From: Bacillota bacterium
GTDB taxonomy: Bacteria > Bacillota > Sulfobacillia > Sulfobacillales > JAIMBI01
Direction of reading: 5' to 3'
Length of the DNA: 64,000 nucleotides
Assembly (NCBI GenBank): GCA_021846565.1
Contig: JAJZWS010000006.1
Location: forward strand, 16,476-80,475
Below the pieces are notes generated by a model. That model was not told where the DNA came from, did not search any database, and saw nothing but the letters and a program-made list of their open reading frames with translations. Both the position numbers and the translations under genes were made by a program. Shown here piece after piece: positions 8,342-17,379 of the stretch; the first letter of the stretch is position 1, and the number at the start of each line of letters is the position of its first letter.

Positions 8342-9105
8342 GGTCCACAGTACGCCGCGCAGTTTCAGGATCCCTCCGTGGTCTCGGTCTGCCACCACCA
8401 CCCGCCCGCGCCTGACGAGGTGCTGACATGTCCAACGGCTCTGCTGGCGAATGCCCCGAGCGCCCGCGTGCGGGATATTGGATGCGGGCAGGGGGAACTG
8501 GATCCCTTGGCCGCGCAGGTGCAGTCCGTCGATGCGGTGGACTGGTCGTGAGTCATGGTCGCGGCGGGCATGCGCCGGCCCGGCAGCCGCCACTCCAATC
8601 TTCGGTGGATCCCCGCCAAGGCGGAAGAGGCGCCACTCTACCCGCCATATGACTGGGTCACCGCGGAGCAAAGCCTCCACGGGATGGACTGCCCCACCTG
8701 GCGTCGTGCTCTCCCCCGGCGGCCTGCCGGCCCTCGTGGACTGGGATGCCGCCCTGCCGCCGTGGGCCGACTCGCTCTACGCGGTGATACGGCGCCTGTC
8801 CACCAATCAGCAGTTCCGGCGCTACGACCTCGTAAACGAATTGGTGGGGGCGCGGCCTGTTCGCGCCCATCGACTAACGCCAGACGCAGCCGGTGCTGTT
8901 TCGCCAAGCGACGGCCGACGACATCGAGTCGCTCCATGCTCGCAACGGCCTCTCGCGAGACCGCATGAGCCGCCAAGCGGCGCAGGTCTTTGACGGCGAG
9001 GTCGCCCAAATGACGGCGCCTTTCGAAGACGACGGCCATCTGCACCTCGCCACAGTGGGCGTGATGGTGCGGAGGCTCCCGCTGGCTCCAGAAGGCACCT
9101 GGTGA
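8342..9105 (+). pseudogene. class I SAM methyltransferase, multiply broken
   Basis: A methyltransferase can be read only by changing frame. Frame 2 gives YAAQFQDPSVV and the SAM-binding motif RVRDIGCGQGELDPLAAQV. It hits an in-frame TGA at 8549-8551, then continues with NLRWIPAKAEEAPLYPPYD and EQSLHGMD. At about 8690 the reading moves to frame 3 (LSPGGLPALVDWDAALPPWAD). Near 8840 it moves to frame 1 (GLFAPID, stop TAA, then LFRQATADDIESLHARNGLS to 9105). Two frameshifts and two stops make it a true pseudogene rather than a single sequencing error. The overlapping 240-aa minus-strand ORF (7958-8680) is its shadow. From 7955 to 8341 nothing else is recognisable apart from the glpX leader. Confidence 0.8.
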
Positions 9106-9187
9106 CCCGGAGGCGGCGCCCCCAGGCACCGCAGGGAGCGACGACGCCCGCCGACCGGCGCGTCGTGGCCCAGGGTCTCCTGCTCCC

Positions 9188-9985
9188 TCAGGCGCGACGA
9201 AACAGGTAGAGGGCCCACCCCAGGACATCGCGGCCGTCCCGCAGGTAGGCATCACGGCTCCGGCGCGTTCGTTTCAGCAGCTCCGGCACATCCGGATCGT
9301 CAGGATGGTCCACCGCATACCGCTCGGCGGCGCGCCACTGCAGCCCCTCGTACCGGTCCCAGTCGTTCGGGCTCGACACCAGCGTGTAAAGCGGCACTAG
9401 GCCAACATCCTCGCCCGCGGCGACATTGCCTGCGTGGGTGAGGAACGCGCCCGGCGCAAGCTGCATGGCGGCCAGGTACTCCTTGGGCGGGTCCGCTCGC
9501 CAGTAGGGCTCCCCCACCAGAACCTGGCCGCCCGCCCGCGTCCGGTCGCGGAGGGCCGCGAGTGTGCCGCGGTGGCCCCCGAACACCCAGCTGGCCCCGA
9601 TGCACAGGGTGAGGTCAAAGGGATCCGGGCCGGGATCGAAGGTGGCCCCGTCCGCCAGCACGAACGCGAGGCTGGCCTCTACCCCCCGACGGCTCGCCTT
9701 CGTCCGGGCGTCCCGGATGCAGTACGGTGAGAGGTCCACGCCAACGCCGCGCACCCTGGTGCGCTCAGCCAGACGGACCAACAGCTCGGCCTTGCCGGTC
9801 GCCATGTCAAGCACGCGCGCATCCGCGGGAAGGCCCAAGAGGCCAATTAGCTCATCAAGGTTCGTGAGGTCGAGCGGGTTGCAAAGCATGTGGTCACGGT
9901 GCGTGATGTCAAAATACTTCCAGCGCTCCAATATGGCTACCGCCTTTCGCCGTCCAGATAGGGACCCCGTGGCGTCCAGCTGCAA
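9188..9985 (-). CDS. class I SAM-dependent methyltransferase
   Basis: This intact Rossmann-fold methyltransferase has SAM motif I at ARVLDMATGKAELLVRLAER, an acidic loop GVGVDLSPYCI, and ADGATFDPGPDPFDLTLC as the motif II/III region. A C-terminal substrate domain rich in Trp, Tyr and Arg follows. The annotated ATG 9985 gives 265 residues. The first ~18 residues look unlike the family, and TTG near 9931 (LERWKYFDITHRDH), preceded by AAAGGCGGT, is a reasonable alternative start. The substrate is unknown. It sits between two pseudogenes and is not in an obvious operon. Confidence 0.8.
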   Translation of the reverse strand: MQLDATGSLSGRRKAVAILERWKYFDITHRDHMLCNPLDLTNLDELIGLLGLPADARVLDMATGKAELLVRLAERTRVRGVGVDLSPYCIRDARTKASRRGVEASLAFVLADGATFDPGPDPFDLTLCIGASWVFGGHRGTLAALRDRTRAGGQVLVGEPYWRADPPKEYLAAMQLAPGAFLTHAGNVAAGEDVGLVPLYTLVSSPNDWDRYEGLQWRAAERYAVDHPDDPDVPELLKRTRRSRDAYLRDGRDVLGWALYLFRRA

Positions 9986-10113
9986 CCGTCATCAAAACAC
10001 CTCCATCCATGCCAGGTGGTAAGTTTATCATGGAGCACACGGCGGATTAAGGGAGACGCCCACGCGGCCCCGCGCGATAAGGCGCCAGACCCTCTGAGAT
10101 AGGAGCCCGGCCG

Positions 10114-10737
10114 ATGCTGATGTGCTCCGGCGACCGCTTCGTATTCTTCGGTGACAGCATCACTGAAGCGGATCCCGGCTACACGCGCCTATTGGCCGCC
10201 ATGGTGGGGGTACGCCACCCCGATCTCGCGATTGACTGGGTTTATCGCGGTGCTGGCAGCCGAGCCCACATGGGTTGCCGTGAGCGTCGGCATGAACGAT
10301 GTATGGCACCGGCGCGAGGGGAGAGGTGGCGTGCCGCTCGGCACGTTTCGCACCGCGTACCGGGAGTTGCTCCGCCGATTGCGCTCCAGAGATATTCACA
10401 TCGCGTGCCTCACGCCCACGGTGCTGGGAGAGGACCGGAACTCGGATGCCAACCGAGAGCTTGGCCGCGCCGCCGCAGTCATTGGGGCGGAAGCACTGGC
10501 CGCGGGAGCACGTGTGGCCGACATGCACCGAGCCTTTCTGCCCATCTTGGGCCATCGCCGCCTCACCCTGGACGGGGTCCGCATGAACCTCCTCGGCAAC
10601 GTCCTGATGGCCGACACCCTGTACGACGTATTGCGGGAACCTCGCGCTGTAGACTCGGCCCTCGGTCCCTGGAGGGCTCTCGCCGCCAGGCTCGGGCGTT
10701 GCTGCCAGGCCTGCCCGCACGATGGAGCCTGGGACCA
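10114..10737 (+). pseudogene. SGNH/GDSL-type hydrolase, broken
   Basis: Frame 1 encodes block I of a GDSL esterase (FVFFGDSITEADPGYTRLL) up to YRGAG. The reading then continues in frame 2 from about 10250 with AEPTWVAVSVGMNDVWHR (block III) and RVADMHRAFLP, to LTLDGVRMNLLGN. The linker between GAG and AEP is shorter than in relatives, suggesting a small deletion as well as a frameshift. The expected catalytic histidine of block V (D-x-V-H) is an arginine (DGVR), an independent sign of decay. I see no supportable gene from about 10740 to 11477; all long ORFs there are shadows. Confidence 0.7.
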
Positions 10738-11476
10738 CCGCGCCTCGGTGCGCTGCTGCACGTCGGAGCGGGGTGGCCCGCGCTTGTCACGCACCGTTCC
10801 GGACGCCGTGCCGTTCCATGGCGACCGCCCGCGTTCACGGCGACACCAGGCTCGGGTGTGCGCCGTATCGCCCGATGCCTGGCGGCGAAAGCCGGCGGTG
10901 TCGCCCCAATAGGCGAACCCGGCGGGCGCCGAGACGGGGCCGAGACGAGGGCCGGGTCCACAAAGGTCTCCCACGCCCACACCGGGTGCCCATGCACCGC
11001 CGCCCCGTCGGGGCTGGGCCGGCACCGTGTGAGCCTAGCCCGGGCGAGCCCCGGTTCGCGCCCGGGAAGGCCGAAACAATGCCGAACCCTGCGTTGTGGA
11101 CCACAGAGCGGAGGCGCCGGGCCTGTGGGTCCGGCGAGCAGCAGCGGCGCGGGCACACCCGAGCTGGGCCACCGGCTCGCCGTCCACGACCGCCATGTAC
11201 CGCAACGCTCGCCCGCCAGCCGGGAGCGGCCTAAATCATGGTGGCGGGCCAACCGCACGTCCTGCGCCCGCGCCGCGGCGCCCCTCCACGCGGTGACTTT
11301 GCACGCCGCGCACCGTTCCATACGCTGCGCGCGCGAGGCCGCGTGGCTTCGTTGGGGATCATGTCCCCGGCCCATCACCGCTGCGGCGAAAAAGTCAGCC
11401 CCCGACCCCAACGGACCCGCTCTCGCAGCCTCGCCCGACTTTGGGTTAGTCCTGCGTTGGCGCCCCAGTCTTCCCC

Positions 11477-11741
11477 GTAATCCCCGCCCCATCAGCAGCG
11501 CAGGGTCAGTCACCCGGCGGGCATCGTCCACTTGGTACAAGCCTCGCTGCGTGAGCAAATTCAGGAGGAGGGCCAGGATCCGTTCCCCCGGAGAGAGCCG
11601 GCAGCGCGTCGCGCCCCGGGGCCCCATCTGGTCGATCGGGGCCACCAGCCCGATGTGGCGGGCCACAGCCGCGCGAATCGGGCCAGCGCCGACCACGGCA
11701 CCAGCCCGCGGCGACGTGTTCATGGGCGCAGCCTTCGCCAC
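11477..11741 (-). mobile_element. IS1634-like transposase fragment
   Basis: Residues ~28-88 of the minus ORF at 10563-11741 read VARHIGLVAPIDQMGP, RLSPGERILALLLNLLTQRG and LYQVDDARRVTDPALLMGRGL. These match the conserved N-terminal region of IS1634-type transposases. After GRGL the frame loses similarity and neither the DDE core nor terminal inverted repeats can be recognised. It is a relic rather than an active element. The rest of the old element may lie degraded in 10740-11477. Confidence 0.55.
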
Positions 11742-11896
11742 CGGGCCTGCGATTCCTTTGCGACACGATGGCGCCTATAGACCCGCACAAATTGCTCCGG
11801 CTTCCACAGCTTGTGTGCGGACACGTGGCCATACTGGCGTGAGTCCCGAACCCGAGCTACGTCCGCCTCGTCCCGTCTTACAACCCACAAAGTCCG

Positions 11897-12184
11897 CTAG
11901 ACGTCCGTGCTGCCCGTGATTATCTCCCGAGCCGCTTCCCCGGACAGCATGCAGCGAACGAGCTGGACGAATTCAGAGGTGTTCAAGCAGAGTTGTCGGG
12001 CCATAGCCGCGACTCGCGGGGCCGCCAAATCATGCTTGCCGCCGTGCGATAACCGTGTATAGCACAGCGTGCGGCCAGCAGCGTCGTAGACCACGTAGCG
12101 GATGTCCGCGTGATCCGCCTCTTCTTCGCGCCCCAGTTTGCGCATCAATGCGGCGCGTACCTTGTCCGATCCCAAGGAGGGCAC
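11897..12184 (-). CDS. small conserved-looking hypothetical protein
   Basis: This 95-residue protein is predicted soluble. It contains RYVVYDAAGRTLCYTRLSHGGKHDL, then a helix and a C-terminal QLCLNTSEFVQLVRCML. The basic Tyr/Arg-Lys-Ser-His-Gly-Gly pattern resembles small proteins often found beside restriction or toxin genes, but I cannot assign a named family. It starts with GTG 12184, overlapping the previous stop by one base (TAGTG), and is the last gene of a three-gene operon. TSTDV ends the protein. Confidence 0.6.
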   Translation of the reverse strand: MPSLGSDKVRAALMRKLGREEEADHADIRYVVYDAAGRTLCYTRLSHGGKHDLAAPRVAAMARQLCLNTSEFVQLVRCMLSGEAAREIITGSTDV

Positions 12185-12594
12185 TATCGGTCCGCCTCAA
12201 TGGACTGGCTCAGCCACGCCAACATACGCTGAAGGCGAGCACTGAGGGAGTCTTCCCGGCGCTTCAGCCACTGCATCTCGCGGATCAGACGAGTGCCAAA
12301 GGCACGCCGGGCCTCGTCCAAGGTCTGACCCGCCTCATACAGACCAAAGACCGGGTCACTGACGCCGATCCCTGCGTCTTCAACGCATGCCACGGCCCGG
12401 ATGGGGGTCGCCATGTGAAAACCGTCCGGGAGGTCCGCGTCAGTGACGGAGAACACCTGCATCGGAGGATTTCGGCTATCACGGGCCCCGTTCGTCGCCA
12501 CCGGAGGATGCCCCCCACGGGCGCGCAGTGCCCCGCTCGCGCTGGGGGCGCGGTTGCGCGCGGAAGGCCTGTTCGTAGCCGTCGGGCTAGCCAT
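12184..12594 (-). CDS. hypothetical protein of the three-gene unknown operon
   Basis: The ORF encodes 136 residues. The first ~45 are low-complexity and rich in Ala/Arg/Pro. The rest has a small beta region (MQVFSVTDADLPDGFHMATPIRAV) and a C-terminal amphipathic helix (RRAFGTRLIREMQWLKRREDS). ATG 12594 has GAGAGGA eight bases upstream and overlaps the stop of the upstream gene by eight bases, which supports this start. Met45 is a weaker alternative without a ribosome site. No family recognised. Confidence 0.55.
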   Translation of the reverse strand: MASPTATNRPSARNRAPSASGALRARGGHPPVATNGARDSRNPPMQVFSVTDADLPDGFHMATPIRAVACVEDAGIGVSDPVFGLYEAGQTLDEARRAFGTRLIREMQWLKRREDSLSARLQRMLAWLSQSIEADR

Positions 12595-13465
12595 GATGGA
12601 GTCCTCTCTGGGAGCGCGAGCGCTGCAGGGCCATGGCCGTTGACTCTAGGACACTGTAGCCCCGAGACGTCAAGGCGTCGACCTCCGTTGCCACGTCGTC
12701 GACCACCGTCACTTGTGGAAGAGCCACCGTCAGTTCCAGATACAGCGCGGTTGGGTCCATGAACAGTGGCTCGATCTTCAGATCCGTCAGGCCAACCTGG
12801 TCGTCTCGCTCGACAATTCGCAGGCCGATGCCCGGACGCGTGAACCCCTCCAAATTCAGTCGATCCAACAACTGCGTGGTCGAGGCCAAGAATTCGTAGG
12901 CATCCGTGTCCACTGAGGGCCACCCGGCGGTAAGCAAGAACTGCGGCGTCCACACCGACCCCACATCCATCAGTCGGAGCACCACCTGGACGACCGCCGC
13001 AATTTCGCGGCTTACCGCCTCTTGGCTCGCGAGGGTACTTCCGCTGTTCCGCTCGATGGTCAACTGCTGGGACAGCTGCAGCCCGACGCGGACGTCGGTC
13101 CCCTGCCACTGAACGCTGTTTACGAACGCCCCATTAGGCGACACGTCCAACCGTGTTAGGCCTAACGGCGTTCCCAACTCCGCGAAAACGTTCGCTGCGC
13201 CACTTACCGATACCGTCGTTGGTCCCGGCGGCAACCCAAACGTGCAGCGGTAGGAGAAAAGGGACGGACTGCCCCCGGCAGCACCGCCAACCCCCTTGCT
13301 GGGCCATCCAGTTTGTTTGCCCTTGCATCGCATTCCTCGCGGCCGCGCTCCCCGGAACAGCGAGTCGCGAGCCGGCATTCGTGGCACGCCAGGGTGTATG
13401 TGACCGGGACGCCGTGGAAACGGCGCGGCCGTCCACTCGCTGCTTCCCTGTCCGCGGACCCCCAC
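12587..13465 (-). CDS. hypothetical protein of the three-gene unknown operon
   Basis: This open frame has 292 codons, but the first ~85 look non-coding (Arg/Gly/Pro-rich, no ribosome site). The coding-like part starts around 13200 with NVFAELGTPLGLTRLDVSPNG, so the true start is unresolved; TTG 13234 is one option. The body is a mixed alpha/beta soluble protein with QWQGTDVRVGLQLSQQ, RLMDVGSVWTPQFLLTAGW and LRIVERDDQVGLTDLKIEP. There is no signal peptide or membrane helix and no known family. It overlaps the next gene by eight bases. Confidence 0.5.
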   Translation of the reverse strand: MGVRGQGSSEWTAAPFPRRPGHIHPGVPRMPARDSLFRGARPRGMRCKGKQTGWPSKGVGGAAGGSPSLFSYRCTFGLPPGPTTVSVSGAANVFAELGTPLGLTRLDVSPNGAFVNSVQWQGTDVRVGLQLSQQLTIERNSGSTLASQEAVSREIAAVVQVVLRLMDVGSVWTPQFLLTAGWPSVDTDAYEFLASTTQLLDRLNLEGFTRPGIGLRIVERDDQVGLTDLKIEPLFMDPTALYLELTVALPQVTVVDDVATEVDALTSRGYSVLESTAMALQRSRSQRGLHHG

Positions 13466-13542
13466 CGCATGCCGATCACGCTCGTCCCCTGTGCCACCGG
13501 TTGGCGGGCGACGCGGCAGCCAGGCCCCACGAGGAAATGTGG

Positions 13543-13548
13543 AATAAT
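13543..13548 (+). promoter_or_regulatory. candidate extended -10 upstream of murJ
   Basis: TGG-AATAAT fits a TGn extended -10. It lies 28 bases before the chosen murJ start and has no clear -35. Confidence 0.3.
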
Positions 13549-13575
13549 GGGGCGGATTCAGCGGGGGGTGGCGGG

Positions 13576-15171
13576 ATGGCGGCGGAGTCGGGCGACTGGC
13601 GTGCCCGCGACCTGATGTGGGCCGCCACCCTGATCAGCACCGCCACCATCGTGTCGCGGCTGTTGGGTTTCTTTCGCAATTCTCTTATTGCCGCCTTCTA
13701 CGGCCAGACGGCCATCGTCGACCAGTACAATGCGGCGTACGTGGTGCCCGACACGATTTACCTGCTGCTCATCGGCGGGGCCATTAGTTCGGCCTTTGTT
13801 CCCGTGCTGTCGGCGTATCTGACGCGCCACCAGCACGAGGAAGCGGCGCGCATTGTCAACAGCGCGCTGTCGCTGGTGCTGGTCGTCTTTGTGCCGCTGC
13901 TGCTCGTGGGCGAGCTGTTGGCGCCCCTGTTGGTGCGCATCGTGGCGGTGGGCTTTGCCGGCCATCCCGCCGCCATCGCCGCCACCGCGTATCTGACCCG
14001 GATCATGCTGGCAGCCGTGCTGTTCCACGCCTTAAACGGCGTGCTGGTGGGCCAGCAGTATGCCAAGAAGACGTTTTGGGCCACCGCCATCGGCCCGTTG
14101 GGGTACAACGTGGCCATCATTGCCTGCGGATGGCTGTGGGGCCACCAGATTGGGATTGCCGCCTTTGCCTGGGGAGTGCTCGCCGGGGCTTTCCTGAACT
14201 TCGTCATCCAAGTGGTGGGGGTTGCGGCGTACGGCCATCCGTTCCAGTGGGTCCACGACTGGGCCCACCCGGGCTTAAAGCGCGTGGGCAAGCTCATGAT
14301 CCCGGTCGCCGTGGGGGTGGGACTGGGGCAAATCAACCTGGTAATGAACCAGACGGTCCTGGCATCGCTGCTGCCGGTGGGCAGCATCAACGCGCTGCAG
14401 CTGGCGAGCCGCATCATGATGACCCCCGAAAGCCTGGCCGCGTCGCTCGCCATCGCCCTCTTGCCCAGCTTGTCCGAAGTGGTGCAGCAGCGAGACTTTC
14501 AGAGCTTTCGCCGGTATCTGTCGCGGGGCTTTCGGGTGGTGATGGCGCTCACGGTGCCGGCGTCGGTGCTGCTCATGCTGCTCGCCTACCCCCTCGTCGC
14601 GCTCCTGTTTCTGCACGGCCGGTTCGATTTGCACAACGCGGCGGTCACGGCTGGCGCCCTGGTGTTCTACGCCATCGGGATCGTGGCGTGGGGCGGCATC
14701 GAGGTCGTGTCGCGGGGCTTTTATGCCTTGCACGACACCAAAAGTCCCGTCCTGGTGTCGGCGGTCACGATTGTGGTGGGCTTCGTCCTGGACCTGTGGC
14801 TGCTTCATACCATGAAGCAAGATGGCCTAGCGCTGGCGTATTCGCTGACCGGGTTCATCAACCTGGGATTGCTGTTCTGGGTGCTGCACTTCAAAGTGCA
14901 CTATCTTGATGGGCGACAGATGGCGCGCACCGCCGTGCGCACGGGAATCATCACGGTTCTCATGGCAGGCGGAGTGTTGCTGGCCCGCGCGCCCCTGGGC
15001 GCCTGGCTCGAGGCGCCGCGCGTGCCGTTCGCGGAGCGGGCGGTCGCCCTCCTTTTGGTTACGGCGGTCGCCGCGGCCGTCTACCTGTGGGCGGCCGAAC
15101 GTTTTCACCTAGAAGAGTGGCACTGGATCGCCAACCGCTTGTGGCGGCGGCGGGCCGCCTCCTCGGGCTAA
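13576..15171 (+). CDS. murJ: MurJ-type lipid II flippase
   Basis: This 531-residue MOP-superfamily membrane protein has about 14 helices. It would flip the peptidoglycan precursor lipid II across the membrane. It begins LMWAATLISTATIVSRLLGFFRN, the typical MviN/MurJ opening. NQTVLASLLPVGSINALQLASR and a conserved Arg/Pro-rich middle section are present. The ORF track extends 141 codons further upstream, but that part is antisense to the unknown operon leader and not MurJ-like. ATG 13576, preceded by GGGGGGTGGCGGG, gives the usual family length. It overlaps the convergent GNAT gene by four bases, so the two transcripts converge without a spacer. Confidence 0.9.
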   Translation: MAAESGDWRARDLMWAATLISTATIVSRLLGFFRNSLIAAFYGQTAIVDQYNAAYVVPDTIYLLLIGGAISSAFVPVLSAYLTRHQHEEAARIVNSALSLVLVVFVPLLLVGELLAPLLVRIVAVGFAGHPAAIAATAYLTRIMLAAVLFHALNGVLVGQQYAKKTFWATAIGPLGYNVAIIACGWLWGHQIGIAAFAWGVLAGAFLNFVIQVVGVAAYGHPFQWVHDWAHPGLKRVGKLMIPVAVGVGLGQINLVMNQTVLASLLPVGSINALQLASRIMMTPESLAASLAIALLPSLSEVVQQRDFQSFRRYLSRGFRVVMALTVPASVLLMLLAYPLVALLFLHGRFDLHNAAVTAGALVFYAIGIVAWGGIEVVSRGFYALHDTKSPVLVSAVTIVVGFVLDLWLLHTMKQDGLALAYSLTGFINLGLLFWVLHFKVHYLDGRQMARTAVRTGIITVLMAGGVLLARAPLGAWLEAPRVPFAERAVALLLVTAVAAAVYLWAAERFHLEEWHWIANRLWRRRAASSG

Positions 15172-15641
15172 ACCGAGCGCTCCATCTCGTACCGCACCGT
15201 GCGATAGCCCAACTGCTCATACAGCGCCACCGCCTGCCGGTTGGCGACTGTCACATACAGGCGCGCGTAGGGCACCGAGGCTTCGTCAAGATAGTCGTGC
15301 GCGGCCCGCATCAAGAGGGCGCCCACGCCCTGGCCCCGATACGGGGCGGCCACGTATACCTGATCCACCGACCCAAACAAGCCCTGCAGGTCCATGCGCA
15401 AAGCCACCCAAATGAACCCCACCGCCCCCTGGCCGTTGTCGGCCACCAGCAGATGGTGTTCGTAGGGCCGCCGGGCGGCTTGCCGAATGCGCACCGCCTG
15501 CTCTGCCCGAAACTCCGCCGTGGCTTTGAACCGCGGAAAGTTGAGCTCGTACAGGTCTCCCTGGCTGTCCAGTACCATGCGAAAGTCTGTGCTGGCGCGA
15601 TACGGGCGCACCACCACACCCGGCTCCACCGCTTCCGCCAC
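15168..15641 (-). CDS. GNAT-family N-acetyltransferase
   Basis: The 157-residue protein has the acetyl-CoA binding motif A QVYVAAPYRGQGVGALLMRAAHDY (R-G-Q-G-V-G) and the C-terminal motif B ANRQAVALYEQLGYRTV. Both are standard for small-molecule or protein acetyltransferases. Substrate is unknown. A perfect 12-bp hairpin at 15661-15688 lies just upstream of its start, so it may be transcribed with the permease and partly attenuated by that hairpin. Confidence 0.85.
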   Translation of the reverse strand: MAEAVEPGVVVRPYRASTDFRMVLDSQGDLYELNFPRFKATAEFRAEQAVRIRQAARRPYEHHLLVADNGQGAVGFIWVALRMDLQGLFGSVDQVYVAAPYRGQGVGALLMRAAHDYLDEASVPYARLYVTVANRQAVALYEQLGYRTVRYEMERSV

Positions 15642-15660
15642 ATCCCCACCTCCACGATGC

Positions 15661-15688
15661 GAAGAGCCGAGACCGATCTCGGCTCTTC
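15661..15688. terminator. perfect 12-bp hairpin between permease and GNAT genes
   Basis: gaagagccgaga and tctcggctcttc pair perfectly around a 4-base loop (ccga). It lies after the NCS1 permease stop and before the GNAT start, both minus. There is no T-run on the minus side, so it could be a Rho-dependent pause, an RNA-stability element or a protein-binding palindrome. Confidence 0.55.
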
Positions 15689-15730
15689 CATTGTGCTACA
15701 GTCGGCGCGGCCGCTCTACCCCCCGGCACC

Positions 15731-17119
15731 TTATCCGACGGCCGGCGTCTCTGCGGCCGCCGCGCGTCGTCCCAGCATCCAGTACAGGGCACCAGCCACC
15801 ACGAAGCTCACGTAATACGACAAGTCGCCCAACTGCGGGTTGTGCAGGGCAATGACGCCCGTGTACAGGCTCTGGTTGAAGAACGGCACCGAGGCTGCCA
15901 CCCCTACCAGCCAGACCCACAAGCCCGGCCGCAGCACTCGCCGCGGATCGTACAGCCGGTCGGTGTCATACCGCCCGCGATGCAGCACAAAGTAGTCCAC
16001 CAGCACGATGGCCACCCAGGGCGCAATCCAGTAGCCCAGCAGAAACAGGAAGTTCTCGTAGTTGAGATAGTATGCCGTGTGGCCGAGCCACGCCACCACC
16101 GCGCCGAGGAGGCCCACCAGCACCGCTGCCGTCCAGCGCTTCAGCGGCACCTTGACCACCAGCGCGGACAGCGAGCTGGAGTAGATGTTCAGCACGTTCG
16201 CCGTAATGGTGCCCAGGGCCACCGCCACCAGCGCCACGATCACCAGCCAGTGCGGCGACATGCCGTTTAAGACGCCCACCGGATTGGCGCCCGCGGCGGC
16301 CTTCGGAAACTCGGAGGCGAGCGCCACCCCCACCAGCTCCAGCCACAGCGACGCGACGAAGTTGGCGCCCCCGGCGAGGCCCGCCACCCGACGGGGCGAG
16401 GTGCCCGGCGGCAGGTACCGGGTGTAGTCGGACGCAAACGCGGTCCAGCCCAGGATGTAGGAAAACGCCAAGCCTACCGCCTCGATCATGCCGCCACTCA
16501 CGCCCTCGAAGCCCAGAAACGCCTTGGGGTTGAACGCCGCCGCATAAGGCGCGTGAGCGAAGGCGTACAGGGACACCCCGAAAAACACCAGGGTCAGCAC
16601 GCCCACCAGCCAGCGCTCCAGCGCATGAATCATGTTGTGACCGTAGACCGCCACGGCCACCTGAATGGCGGCCATAATCACCAGCCCTACGATGAACGGC
16701 ATGCCCGTCAGCTCCACCAGGGCGAATACGCCCAACACCGTGTTGACGGCGAACCACATCACGCCCGCAATGGTATTGAGCCCTCCCGGTACGAAGTTGC
16801 CGAAAAAGCCAAACGCCGACCGAGACTGGACCATCTGCGGCACCCCCAGGCGGGGCCCGTACGTGGAAAGCGCGCCAATCACCAGCGCTCCCAGCAGATT
16901 GCCGATCACCAAGCCGATGGCGGCTTCGGTGAAGTTCAGGCCGAACAACACGACGGCGGCCACCCCGGTGGACAGCGTGGCCAGCTCCACATTGGCGCCA
17001 AACCACAAACTAAAGACCGATCCGGGCCGGCCATGCCGCTCCGCATCCTGCACCCGCTCAATGCCCTTGGGTTCAATCTTGACCACTTCGTCGCGGTATT
17101 CCATCCGCTCCGTTGCCAC
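15731..17119 (-). CDS. NCS1-family nucleobase (purine-cytosine) permease
   Basis: This is a 462-residue, about 12-helix symporter. The early segment GSVFSLWFGANVELATLSTG and the later YILGWTAFASDYTRYLPPGT are signature regions of the NCS1 (CodB/Fcy/PurP-like) family, which takes up nucleobases, hydantoins or related compounds. Substrate cannot be narrowed. ATG 17119 is a standard start with GGAGG at 17132-17128, eight bases upstream. A TTGACA-18-GATCAT promoter is seen upstream on the minus strand, giving a leader of about 145 bases. I looked for a purine riboswitch core and did not find one. Confidence 0.88.
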   Translation of the reverse strand: MATERMEYRDEVVKIEPKGIERVQDAERHGRPGSVFSLWFGANVELATLSTGVAAVVLFGLNFTEAAIGLVIGNLLGALVIGALSTYGPRLGVPQMVQSRSAFGFFGNFVPGGLNTIAGVMWFAVNTVLGVFALVELTGMPFIVGLVIMAAIQVAVAVYGHNMIHALERWLVGVLTLVFFGVSLYAFAHAPYAAAFNPKAFLGFEGVSGGMIEAVGLAFSYILGWTAFASDYTRYLPPGTSPRRVAGLAGGANFVASLWLELVGVALASEFPKAAAGANPVGVLNGMSPHWLVIVALVAVALGTITANVLNIYSSSLSALVVKVPLKRWTAAVLVGLLGAVVAWLGHTAYYLNYENFLFLLGYWIAPWVAIVLVDYFVLHRGRYDTDRLYDPRRVLRPGLWVWLVGVAASVPFFNQSLYTGVIALHNPQLGDLSYYVSFVVAGALYWMLGRRAAAAETPAVG

Positions 17120-17270
17120 GGCACGCCTCCTTGCGTCTTGTGCGCCACTCTGCGTCAGCTATGGGCGTCAGACGAATTTGATTTCGGGCCATTCTGCTCG
17201 TCTCGTCGGAGGGGTCATCGTCGGCCGGGTGCCATGCGCCGTTTTTCTAAGATACGAACAATCCGCTATC

Positions 17271-17300
17271 ATGATCGCCTGCTTGTTCGGGTCGTGTCAA
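17271..17300 (-). promoter_or_regulatory. candidate promoter of the NCS1 permease
   Basis: On the minus strand a perfect TTGACA (17300-17295) is followed after 18 bases by GATCAT (17276-17271), with A2 and T6 of the -10 conserved. Transcription would start near 17264. Confidence 0.5.
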
Positions 17301-17379
17301 GCGGGTGCGGCCATCTCGGCGCGGCATTTTCCAAAAATCTAGTACACTGACTCAATCATGACCGAGAGGGTGGCCGGCG

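Noticed and set aside
7958-8680. 240-aa minus-strand ORF
   Set aside because: It is the shadow of the methyltransferase relic on the plus strand and has no recognisable domain.
10563-11741. 392-aa minus-strand ORF taken as one protein
   Set aside because: Only the first ~60 informative residues resemble a transposase; the rest has no coding character and is antisense to the GDSL relic.
17120-17379. possible riboswitch in the permease leader
   Set aside because: No purine, PreQ1 or other aptamer core could be found by eye; only a promoter is supported.
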